From: CAYJFK01 sp964369475
GTDB taxonomy: Bacteria; Bacillota; Clostridia; Oscillospirales; Feifaniaceae
Direction: 5' to 3'
NCBI GenBank assembly: GCA_964369475.1
Contig: CAYJFK010000010.1
Span: forward strand, 1-49,141
Length of the DNA stretch: 49,141 nucleotides
Position 1 is the stretch's first letter; each line of letters begins with the position of its first letter. The translations under genes were made by a program, and so were the position numbers. Positions 1 through 10,800 of this stretch are shown piece by piece. The notes under the pieces are model-generated. The model did no database searches, was not told where the DNA came from, and saw only the letters and a program-made list of their open reading frames with translations.

Positions 1-136
1 AAGCTGAGAAATCAGCTAAAGCTGATTTTAACGCCCTCGGGGCGGGAATTTAACGCCAGAGGGCACCCTGATGGTGCCCCCTCGCCGCTCCCCCTCCTTC
101 CGAAGGGGCTTGACTTAGGGTTTTTCTCCAGTCTGA
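1..136 (+). repeat. Terminator-associated repeat (TAR), copy 1, left-truncated by the window
   Basis: This is a GC-rich structured repeat that nearly matches the copies at 16793 and 36998. It starts inside the leading hairpin (AAGCTGAG), continues through the small hairpin AATCAGCTAAAGCTGATT and the GC-rich core around GAGGGCACC/GGTGCCCC, and ends in TTTTTCTCCAGTCTG, the distal inverted end of the family. It is followed directly by a terminator hairpin. The long minus-strand frame across it is a by-product of the core sequence and recurs in other copies. No protein is called. Confidence 0.9.
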
Positions 137-170
137 AATCCCCTTGCCTAATGGCAAGGGGATTTTTTTG
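137..170. terminator. Terminator hairpin abutting repeat copy 1
   Basis: AATCCCCTTGCC and GGCAAGGGGATT form a 12-bp stem with a short loop, followed by seven T. It touches the distal end of repeat copy 1, just as the right-hand terminator copies touch the repeats at 16952 and 37159. A second, identical hairpin is therefore expected just left of the window. Confidence 0.85.
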
Positions 171-360
171 TAAACTGATCCACGTCCCTACCATCTCCGC
201 TACAAAACCTTTGCATAAACGCAAGTGTAACAACTTTTTGTGTATGCACTTACTATACAAAAAAAGACTCGCCACTTAGCTAAGCATTACATACCACAGT
301 GACAAATTCATATTTGCAAGCATTTATTATATACTAACGTAAAACGTACACTAAATATGC

Positions 361-389
361 TTGATTGAATCAATAATGAGTGTTATACT
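361..389 (+). promoter_or_regulatory. Predicted sigma-A promoter with dyad over the -35
   Basis: TTGATT (361-366), a 17-bp spacer and TATACT (384-389) lie upstream of the aminotransferase. The -35 is part of a perfect dyad, TTGATT-G-AATCAA (361-373), a plausible repressor site. Transcription would start near 396 and give a leader of about 150 nt before the start at 544. In the leader I see short complementary pairs (CGTCTG/CAGACG and the palindrome ATTTTGCAAAAT) but no riboswitch or T-box consensus. The stretch from 171 to 360 holds nothing I recognise. Confidence 0.65.
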
Positions 390-543
390 AAATCAGAACA
401 GCACCTTGGCGGTATGGAAGATCTATTTAAAAACTCGGTTTCGTCTGTTTTAGCAGTGGTACAGTAACTATTTTGCAAAATGCAGACGAGATTGTATTCC
501 CTTCGCCTTAGGTCGTTGTAACTGTTTAAATAAGGAGAATAAA

Positions 544-1737
544 ATGAAGTACAATTTTTCAGAACGCTCAAAAAATGTCGCACTCTCTCCTATTCGTGTA
601 ATTGCTGCGAAAGGTGTCGGCAACCCTGATTTCATGAACTTGTCTTTGGGCAACCCTGCAAGTGAAGCAATTCCTGTCGAAAAGCTTGCAATGCAATGCG
701 AAAAGATCTTTAGAGATCAAGCTATTTATACGCTGCAATATGGCCCAACACCCGGTTTCCCAAAGCTAAGAGAGCTTGTATTCGAGCGCTTAGAGAAGGT
801 AAAGGGCATTAAAAGAGAAGGAAACGATCTGCTTATCGTTGCCGGCTCTCAACAAGGTCTCGACATTATGCCCAGAACATTTTGTAACGAAGGCGATGCT
901 ATACTCTGCGACGAATTTACATTTGCAGGCGCTCTAAGCTGTATGAGAAGTATGAATGCTCTGCCGGTCGGCGTAAAGATGGACGAGTTTGGCATGTGCG
1001 CAAAATCTCTTGAAGAGGCTATAATTGCCAACCCCAACGCAAAGTACATTTATCTAATACCCAATTTCCAAAACCCTACCGGTATCACTATGCCTCTTTC
1101 ACGCAGAAAAGAGATATACGAAGTTGCCAAAAAGTATAACATGCCTATATACGAAGACGATCCATACGGCGAGCTTTTATTCCGTGGAGAGGCAGAGCCG
1201 ACAATCAAGAGCTTTGACACAGAAGACTTGGTAGTTTACGCAGGCTCGTTCTCCAAGACCCTATCAGCAGGGCTTAGAGTCGGCTTCTTGCTTGCCGGAA
1301 CAGAAGTTATGACAAAGCTTACCGCCGCTAAGGGCGCAATGGATACTCAAACTCCTGTACTTAATCAGGCAATAGTCGCAAACTTTATGGAGGAGTTTGA
1401 CTACGATGCACATATCGCTGAAACAAGAGAAATATACAAAAAAAGATGTGCAGTGCTCTTAGAAGCTCTCGACCGTGAGCTCCCCGAGGTCGTAACACGC
1501 ACAAATCCATCAGGCGGCATGTTTGCTTGGATTACATTTCCTGACAGCGTAGACACAGTAAAAATGCAAGAGGAGCTACTTGAAGCAAATGTAGGCATTG
1601 TCCCTTCAAGTGCTTTTGCGGCAGAGCCTGAGAAGAATTCAGGCAAGTCCTTTAGGCTAAATTATTCAGCCCCAAGTTTAGACGATATCAAAGAAGGCGT
1701 TAGAAGGCTTGGAGTTATAGCTAAAAAATATTGCTAA
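544..1737 (+). CDS. PLP-dependent aminotransferase, class I/II (2-aminoadipate/aromatic-type)
   Basis: A 397-residue fold-type I aminotransferase, cytoplasmic, moving an amino group from an amino acid to a 2-oxo acid. The Schiff-base lysine is in SFSKTLSAGLRVGF (Lys238). The cofactor region YEDDPYGEL (about 203-211) and the NFQNPTG motif (about 174-180) are intact, as is the substrate-carboxylate Arg region FRLNYSAP near the C-terminus. The family resembles LysN/MocR-type aminotransferases without a DNA-binding domain, which act on 2-aminoadipate, aromatic or branched substrates; the exact substrate cannot be read. The start has AAGGAGAAT six bases upstream. The gene stands alone and converges on the giant SLH gene. 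Confidence 0.9.
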   Translation: MKYNFSERSKNVALSPIRVIAAKGVGNPDFMNLSLGNPASEAIPVEKLAMQCEKIFRDQAIYTLQYGPTPGFPKLRELVFERLEKVKGIKREGNDLLIVAGSQQGLDIMPRTFCNEGDAILCDEFTFAGALSCMRSMNALPVGVKMDEFGMCAKSLEEAIIANPNAKYIYLIPNFQNPTGITMPLSRRKEIYEVAKKYNMPIYEDDPYGELLFRGEAEPTIKSFDTEDLVVYAGSFSKTLSAGLRVGFLLAGTEVMTKLTAAKGAMDTQTPVLNQAIVANFMEEFDYDAHIAETREIYKKRCAVLLEALDRELPEVVTRTNPSGGMFAWITFPDSVDTVKMQEELLEANVGIVPSSAFAAEPEKNSGKSFRLNYSAPSLDDIKEGVRRLGVIAKKYC

Positions 1738-1784
1738 TTTCTTTATTTTCATAGTAAGCGTTATTTAATATACTGTCTTTAAAA

Positions 1785-1824
1785 GGGGCTGTCACAAATG
1801 GTTTAAACCATTTGTGACAGCCCC
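1785..1824. terminator. Perfect 40-bp palindrome between convergent genes
   Basis: A perfect palindrome, each arm 20 nt (GGGGCTGTCACAAATGGTTT and its complement), lies between the stop codons of the aminotransferase (+) and the SLH gene (-). It can form a strong hairpin on either strand and probably terminates both. It lacks a long T-run, and its GGGGCTG ends resemble those of small mobile elements (compare 35508-35664), so it may be a captured element end reused as a terminator. Confidence 0.7.
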
Positions 1825-1866
1825 AATCGTTATTTTAATAAGTGATTTCTATCTGTCTTAACGCAG

Positions 1867-4800
1867 TTATTCTTCGTCGTCGTGCGCTTCGACAAATCTC
1901 ATGATAATAGTTGCTACCTCTGCTCTTGTTGCAGAACCGACAGGGTCAAGCAGGCCGCCGCCTTTGCCGTTTATAAGGGCACTTCCTGTTGCCCACTTCA
2001 TTGCCTCTGTCGCCCAGGCTGAAACTTCATCGCTGTCTATAAACTGATCAAGCTCAGCTCTGTTTGATATGTCGTAGCCCTTGTATGTGGCATAGCGGAA
2101 CATAATAGCCGCCATCTGCTCACGTGTTACGCTGTCGTTCGGCGCAAACTGTACATCGCTGTACCCGTTTACAATACCGTTCGAGGACGCCCATTTAACA
2201 GCATCTTCGTACCACGCACCATCTTCAACATCTGCAAATGTTACACTTGCAGAGGCACTTGGTGTACCTTCTATCCTGTGAAGAATTGTTACAAACATGG
2301 CACGTGTAAGCTCGGTGTTTGGTGCAAATAGTGTATCGCTTACACCATTCATAAGCTCGTTATCAAACATGTACTTTACAGCATCGTAGAACCAGTCTGT
2401 CGACCTAATGTCTGTAAATGACATTGACGGAGCTGTTGGCGTTGTGGGAGATGTGGCAGTATCTTCCCTATCAGGGCGATCTGCGTTAACTGTGTTTTCA
2501 GAAATGTTAACGATGTATGTTTCACTCTCCGAACCGTCTGTTACTGTAAAGCTTATCTTGCTTGGATTTGCTTTAATATCGGCCTGACCCGAGTAAATGT
2601 TGCTATCGGTCGAAGTGTCCGCCGTTGCACCGCTATTTATAGTGATAGTCGCTGTTGTGCTCTTGGCGGTAACAGACATGTTATAAAGTCCTGTAACAAG
2701 GTCGTTTACCTCGATATTCGCCTCGTTGTTTGAATCAAAGTCTGCAAGCGATAGTGGGAAGCTGTCTATCGTTATGCTTGCAAGCTCGGCACTCTTTGTT
2801 GTGCTTACAGTTCCAAAGGATAGCAGAACATTTGCGCCCTCTTGCGTAAAGGCGATCGTCTTAGGTAGGCTTTCTTCTGCGCCAAGCGATACAAGGCCGT
2901 TTGTGCCTGTGCCGCTGTAAAGCTGTACCGTTTCGAGGATATTGCCATCTCCGTCTACAAGCTGTGCCAACATGTTACCATGTGTGATCGGTTGTAGCGT
3001 GTTGTTTGTTAGTGTAGCATCGACATTGGTAACGCCGCCTTCGTTTCTTATAACCATATCTGTCGAAACCTGCTCACCCTTTTGCTCTGCAAGGCTTAGC
3101 ACCTTAACAGATGCATAGTTGTCGTCTAAGTAGTACTCGTTTTGCTCGTACTTGCCGCCGACCGAGTCTGTCGCCTCGACCCACGCCTTGACGTATAGAT
3201 CTATGCCGCCATCGGGGATTTCGCCTGTATGTGTTGGGTTAAGTGCGAGAAGGTCGGCAACATCTACCGTGATTGCACTACTATATACGCCGTTGTCAAT
3301 TAGTGTGAGTTCATCGCCCGATACCGTTACGGTGTTTCCGATCGTTAAGCTGTTGCCGTCCTCGTCCTCTTCAAGGTAGTTGGAGGTTGAGAATACTGCA
3401 ACCTTGACCGTCTTGCCGCTATCTTCAAGCGGAATGTTTAGACCGTTGTATAGCGAGAAGCGAACCTCACGCATACCGTCGCCTGCACTTGAAACTTCCG
3501 CATTCGATATACCAACGTCTGGGTACTCGAGGTGTAAGACGCCCATTGCTGTGGCCGTTTCTGCGTTGTCGTATGTTGCTGTTACAACGTAAGGAATATT
3601 TCTAACAGGGTCGCCTACAGGCATATCTGTGTAGATCGTGTACTGCTCGCCGGGCTCTATTTCAAGCCCTGTTTGAGATACGCCGCCCACATCTACGCTT
3701 AGCCCTGTCATCTTGTCCTTACCTGTGTTTGTTACAGTTATGCCTACCTGCACATCGTCACTCGGGCGTACTGCCTCGAAATCTACCGAAGCGCCCTCTA
3801 TCCTCACGGTATTTGTAAATGCCTGTGTCGCTGTGTAGAGGTTTGTCTGTGTAACAAGTGTCGGTATGTCGACAGATACATCTATCGGATTGCCGTCTGC
3901 GTCTGTCGTGTTTAGCGTTGCGGGTTGTGGTGCTATTGTAGCGCCTGTGTAGTCTGTGCCTAAAATCATTGCCTTGTACTCTGTGCCGCTCGTCTTGTAG
4001 TAGTCAAAGTGGCTTGCAGTAACGCCTGTCGGCATGCTTGCTATCTCGGCAACGCCCGATAGGCCTAATTTGCCGTTATCATCTGTTATAAACTTAACTG
4101 CATTTATAACAGAATCGTTGGCCGTTTCGGTGTTCTCATCGCCTGCTATGGCAACCGTATCTTCCCACGCAAAGGCGATATCTGTTATGTCGCCTGCATT
4201 TTTCGAGAAGCGGAAGTTTGTGCCGACAGACGACTCAGACGTTGCGCCGATGTCGCTTAGAGCTGCAGGAACTGTCGTGTTGATAGCCCCATCTTTGTCC
4301 ATGGCGATAAGCCTTATGTCGGAGACCTCTGTATACTGAGGGTTATCCCCACCGCTCGAAATCTCCTCGACACTGTGCCACGCAAGTACAAAGTGCTCTG
4401 TGCCGCCAATGTCTGCCGTTGTAAGCTGAACATTTTCTTCAAAGTTATTGTCTGTCGTTAGATTTACAGTCTGCACCGAGGCAAACTCGTCTGCGACCAC
4501 ATTTGTTGTATCGACAAGTGTCGCCACGACTTCACGGTCACTCAGTGTCGCTTCGTCAAAGTCTGTGTCGAGGACGTAGGATACCATTGCGGTATCGTCT
4601 ATCATGTCGACAGTGACAGACTTAACATTGCCGTTCGAGCCGTCGTATAGCGTACTTGGGTCTTGCAATAACGGTAGACCGCTTGCTTTGTCAATAATGT
4701 TGTAGACAATATTGTCCTTTGCATCGTAATTTGTCGGGCTGCCGCTAAGGTCGCTCGAAGCAACTTCACGCCACGCTACAAATGTGTAATTGTCACCAAC

Positions 4801-7800
4801 AGCAACAACAGGTGCCATGTCGGCAGTGTCGTTGTTCGATAGTCGTACATCGTTTTTCACGCCGCCATCGTTAATCGAGACATACACTTCCGACATAAAT
4901 GTCTGTTGCATTACTTCCTCGTCGGTCATGGCTGTAGAGTGCGGTATGTCAAGGCTGTCCTTCTGGCGGACGTATGCAACTGCATAGTAGTCCTCTGTGC
5001 CGTCAAGAGCTATCTGCGAGTCGCCGTATCCAATGCGGCCGCTTGCAGGGTTAGCGTCGTTTACCTTAGTGCCTTCTGCGGGCGCACTGTCACCAAGCGT
5101 TGTAACAAATACTTCGGTATCCTCTATATCGGCACTGCCGTTATCGTCGAGGTATGCCATTATCTTGCCGTCAGACGAGATTATCGGTGCGGCATATGGA
5201 TAAATGTTGTTCCAGTCGGCAGAGAGCGAACTTGCAGGCGCCATATAGAGCATGTTGTTAAGGCTGTAACTCCTCGGCTCTATGTCAAGATATGCGCGGC
5301 TCTCTGTCATTGCGCCGTAATTTATCAGCGTAACCTCAGCGCCGCCTATATTGACAAGGTCTACGGGGTTGCCGTTAACCCTGTCGTTACGTGCCCAAAT
5401 CTCGCTAATAGCGTCGTATTCGTTCCATACCCACGGTTCAAGTTGGAAGGAGGCCGAGGCAAGCTCTTTTTTGTATTCTATAAAGAGGAACTTAAACTCA
5501 AAACGTATGCCAACTCTGCCGCCAAGTGTCAATGTCTGTGCATTTAGCACTTCGTTGTAGGCAAGGTCTGTTACATTATCCTTACCGATGACCTCGGGGA
5601 TTAAATAATTGTTCTCAAATCCCGACTCGTCGACATACGGACGATTTAACCATCTAAAGCCTGCAGTTAGCTCTACCCTACCAAACACGCCGATCTTTGC
5701 CGCAACGACAGAAAGGTCAAATCCGAGGCCTGCAAAAACTTCAAAGTACATGCCAACACGAAGCTCTGTTAAAATGTCCACTCCACGCTCAGCTTCGGGA
5801 AGAATATACTCATCTATTCCGGGGCCTACTTGGATTAGCTCGCGCCTGTCGTAGTAGCTGCCCTGCTGGAAGTCGACCGCAAGGCCGACCGTGCCTGCAA
5901 GCTCCATCGTCATTGTTACGGGAACCGGGCCTATTAGGGTGTTGTGCGAGTAGCGGTAGCCTATAACCATGTCGGTATTAAATCCACCGCTAATTATGTA
6001 GAAGTCCCAGCTGTCTGTCTCGGGGATATAGCGGAACTCCGCCTCGATGTAGCCGCCGAGTGACGGGGGCACAAATATCATCCTGCCGCCCGACGAAGAT
6101 GGCTGCTTTAGCTTATCAAGGTCTTGATTTAGCTTATCGGCACTACTGCCCGATGCCAAGGACTGCTTATCCATAACGGTAGGCATTGTCTTTGTCTTTG
6201 CCTGTGTACCGTCTAAAATGTTTAGCTGAACATTGTGCTCAACCTCGCCTGTCGATATAGGGGTCGAGCCTATCGATAGCATAGCCGTGTATACAAGTGG
6301 GTCAGCAGTCGGGGCAAAGAGTACTTCCATCGGTGAACCCGAGCGCCACGAGAGCAGTCCCGTTAACGCCTCAAGTCCGCCTGTCAGCAGTTCGAGTCCG
6401 TCTGCATCAGGCACTTCCGAGTCGCCACTTATTCTAAGGTCGGACAGCGTGTCAAGCGTAGGTTGCAAATCCTGATCCTCTTGAACCTTTACAACGTCAA
6501 GCAGATTTATAACACGCTGAGGGATGACAAAGCTCTCGTATACAAGACCCTCGGTCTCGCTTGTCACTACCTTAATGCCCGAATACTCCTTTGGATCAAG
6601 GCTTAGATTGTCCATCTGTGCACGGTCAAGTTTTACAGTAGACCATGTGCGGTACATGTCGGAGAACTCGTGTATTCTCGTCTCGGTCTCTTGATTTATA
6701 AATGTCTTGCCATATGCGTCTTGAAGAACAAAGGCATCCTCGGCAAAATCTGTTTCGCTACTTCCCCACCAGTAATAGTCGGAGTTTAGGTAGGTAACAG
6801 GGTAGTTTTCTGATGGGCCAAAGTTGTATACGGTATCGCCCACAGGTAGCTGAATTTCGTTGTCCTCGTAGCCCTCGACCTCGTAGCCCACCGTCTGGTA
6901 GGAGAGGAAAGGCTTATCGTCTACAGCCGCCTTTTTTGTGTAGACAATGCCGTCGCCAAGGTGCTTGACCTCGTCGACACTTAGCCCTGCATCTTGATAG
7001 ATAACAACAGGATACTCGCCGGCTATAACAGCCTCAAAGATATACTCTATCTCATCGTCGTGGGTGATAGGGTCGTTAACAGGATCGTCTGTAAACTGCG
7101 TTATGTCCATTAGGAGTCTTATACCGCCTTTATTGTCGGTCGTAAGATTAAGCTTCTCGTCCTTGTCTCCGTCATATCGAATGCCACCAATAATAAACTG
7201 TGCATTCTCTGCATACTCGCCGTTTACGTATACACCGCCCATTATAGTGACAGGTTGAGCATTGTGAGGAGCACCGTTCTCGTTTTTAAAATAAATCTCG
7301 GTGTAGGCAGACTTTCTCAGCTCTGTGTTGTTAACAGGGTATGTAAAGTTGTAAACACCGTTTTCTTCCGATGTTCTAAGGTCTTCATTATATATCGTGC
7401 CAAAGTACTTAAAATCAGCGTCATACGTGTCAAGATTAATGTCAGAAGCAATACCGCTCGGCTCGTATACCGCAATCTCGCCCTCGCTGTTCGACTTGCC
7501 CGTCTTAACAACGCCATCACCGTTTGTGTAGGTGTAGTTGACAACATAGTTCGGATACGCATCTATCAAATAGAGCTTATCCTTTAGCGTTTCAACCTGA
7601 ACTGCAAGCTCTGCCTCGTCGCCTGTGTAGTTATGGGTTGCCGTTATTATCGTAGTGCCGTCTTTTTCTCCGTTGATTTCAAACTCGGATGTAGGCGCAA
7701 ATGTGCCGTATTCAAGCTCGTTTAGGTCGTAATAAGCGCCGTTTAAGCCAAAGAACAGCCCTACAATAGTGTTATCCTCAACGGCCCACTTTATCTGGTC

Positions 7801-10800
7801 TTCTATCATGTCAAAGTCATACCCCTCGTTGTCGAGGTATATAGTTTCGTTTAGATGGATTTGACCGCCAAGCGCAAGAAGGGCATTTTGCGCCACCTCA
7901 TCATTTGCGGCATTTTCTACTATCTGCTCAATCATCTGAATGTTGCTAAGAACAACAGCGCTACTATAACCCATGTCCGACACTATTTTCATCATGTCGT
8001 CATCATAGACATAGAAGATAAAGGAGTCAGACGCAATGTCAGCGTCACTGCCGTTTTTGGCCTTTAAGGTAGCCGTGTAAGCGTCACGATAGTTCAGATT
8101 GGCAGGGTCGCTTCCCCTATCTACTAAAGCAATGTCAATCGTAACGCTACCCGAGCTCTCTGTAGGCGCTACATTGTCGAGATAGACAGTAGTGCCGCCC
8201 TTTGTAACCTTCAGCTCAAACTGACTGTCAGCGCTGTGGTGCCAGTTTTCGATGTTCCACGAAATATCGAATGTGCCCTCGTTGTCCAAAATATAAAACT
8301 CGTTAGACACATTTTCAAGGTTAACAACAACAGACGGTGGCACAATCTCGATGGTGTAGTTTATAGCATTGATACCGCCACCTGCAAGAAGTGCCGAGTC
8401 GGTCGTTATAGTCGCTGTGTAGTCGCCAACAGGAAGCGCATTTAGCGTATCGCCCGAAATTTTAAAGCTCGCGCGATTGTCTCCACTGCCCTTGTAGTTT
8501 GTTATTGTCTCGGTATAAAGCTCGTTTGCGCCGTCCATTATTTTAAGGGTATAGTTAACAGGCGTTGACGCATCGAGCGTTTCGTTTAGGTTTGATGCAA
8601 AGAATAGCGAAAACTCCTTGCCGACAGTGCTGATAATCTCGCTACTGCCAGCCACTGCAAAATATGCACGCTCGCCAAGGTCTACCGTTATCTCAGGTGA
8701 TGTCCACGTTGCGGCAGTGGCAAGACCTGCGTTGTTTGCGGTAACTGTAAATGTCGCCGCACCGTTGCCTGTTGGAGTTATCTTTACCTTTGGCGGCTCA
8801 GTCGAAGTGCTTTCTTCAAACTTTACAGTGAATATGCTCTCGTTCGACGAAGTTACAGTTATGTCATTGGGGAAGGAAAACGCATCAGCGTCCGCCATTA
8901 TGTCGACAGTTATTACGTTCCCTACTTCGTCTTCATCAATCTTATTGTCGGCAAGCGCATGGCCTGTTGCCCCCATCGCAGTGGCGATGTAAGTAAGATC
9001 GGCATCCTCTATAAAACTTGGAGGCGCTTGGCTTATAGCGCTCGTCTTGCCCATAACAACATCTGTAAAGCGGCTTGGTGTATCGTTTGAAAGAAATAGC
9101 TCAACCATAATGGGATTTTCGGCCGACACCATGTCTATCGGAATATCGGCATATAGCTTGCTGTAATCGGTCGTGCCCCCGGCATCCTTCTTGTAGAAAA
9201 GGCGAACAAATGTGCTCGACAGATCATCCTCAAGCCCCCAAACCTTAGCTGCAAGCTGCGAGCTGTAAGAGGTAGTTCCTGGGTTGTCGACGGTGCTCTG
9301 TATGTGCGTGGGGTCGTCTGCCTCAATTTCTGCGCCTGTTGTAGGCGTTGTGCCGATTAGAAGCTGCAAATCCTCGTTGTCCGACAATGTAACTTCAAGC
9401 TGGAACCTGTCCTTTAGCTCTCCCTCAACCGTCATATCTGCGGTAGTAATAAATATATCGGCCGCATTTGGAACGGCGTTAGACTTGCGGATAACATTTA
9501 TGTAGGGAACTTCTGTGAAGGACTCGCTTGAGTCGTCGGTGTACACCGTTTCTCTTACGCTAACGATGTCATTACCAAAAACGTCCTCAATAGTACCACC
9601 GGAAATGTTGAGTTCACCGAAAAAGCCCGGTGAATCTTCTGTAACTGTGTAGGTAAATGCCAACCTATTTGCAGTTGTAGAGTCCGTACCGGCATAACTG
9701 AGACTTCCGTTATATACGCTGCCATCCACATTATCATTCTTTACGGTAATAGCCCCACCGGTGTATTTAACAGGTTCGGAGAAAGTAAGTATGACGGGGA
9801 CCTTTTCACCGATGTTGTAAAGACCGTCCGCACCTTCGATACCTTTTCTGATAATTTCCACATGCTCAAGCGTGGGTGCTTCGCTGTCGGTTAAAGTCAT
9901 AACGACGCTACCGTTATTGCCAAGACCCCACTGGTTGTGTTTATCAGCTGTGATAAATACATTAGCCCAACTATATCCACCATTTCTATAATATAACTCT
10001 GTTGCATTTTTTATTGCAGTAACCTTTAACCCGGCAGATATAACATTACTACGTATAGATGAATCTGTTATATCAATATCGTATGTACCTTCATGCGTTA
10101 AATAAGATGTTGGATTTGCTCCACCCATCCCTTCGCTAACCGTTCCATCATCTTGTATTCGATTGATATAAGTATAATCATAGGTAAGTGTATCCTCAAA
10201 TGCAAAAAACCCGTCTGATACATCCTTATCAGTGATAGCATTAAACCATACTAACTCAGTATAACTAGTTAAAGCATTCACTTCGTCCAGTGAATCAAAC
10301 TCCGAAGTAGAATAGGTCTTCTCAGGCACATCTACATAGCCACGCTTTTGACTGTAAAGCTCGGCTCCGGAACTGCCGCCAATGTTGATATACATTTCAA
10401 GACCGTTATGAACTTTGAAAAGACCATTAAGAGTTTCTTTTTTATCAGCATCGTAATACGTGTTGGAAGTATTACCAATATTTTCATTTGTAAATCGCAT
10501 AACACGGTCATGAGTATCTCCATCCGGCTGATTCCAATAGCGTGTAATTAAAGATGGATTGCTACTGCTATACCCATGCTCTTGCACTTCAAGCTCTGAA
10601 AAAATACCATTTTGCAGCCACTTTTTTGCTGTATCGGTAAATGTATCTGTTACAGATGCAATATTGTTATCCGGTCTTGTAAACTCCAGTTTAAAATCAG
10701 CTTTATCATTGCTGTTGTACACACCGCCAAAATCGTAATATCTTTCCAGATTCAAGGGTGCGGTGGGATTGGGGACACTTGCACCGGTAACATCGAAAAT

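Noticed and set aside
12..275. Open frame encoding a peptide with RRGSGEGAPSGCPLAL, also found at 37035-37256 and in a variant near 48616-48963
   Set aside because: The shared peptide is just the translation of the GC-rich core of the repeat. There is no ribosome binding site, and the frames start in unrelated flanking DNA. Its recurrence is explained by the repeat.
395..543. Riboswitch or T-box in the leader of the aminotransferase
   Set aside because: No T-box core (GGTGGTACCGCG-like), lysine, SAM or glycine riboswitch consensus could be recognised. Only short complementary pairs are visible.
4906..5547. A 213-codon plus-strand frame inside the SLH gene
   Set aside because: It is antisense to a long, clearly coding gene with a signal peptide and SLH domains. 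The product is Cys/Val-rich with no recognisable domain or ribosome binding site.
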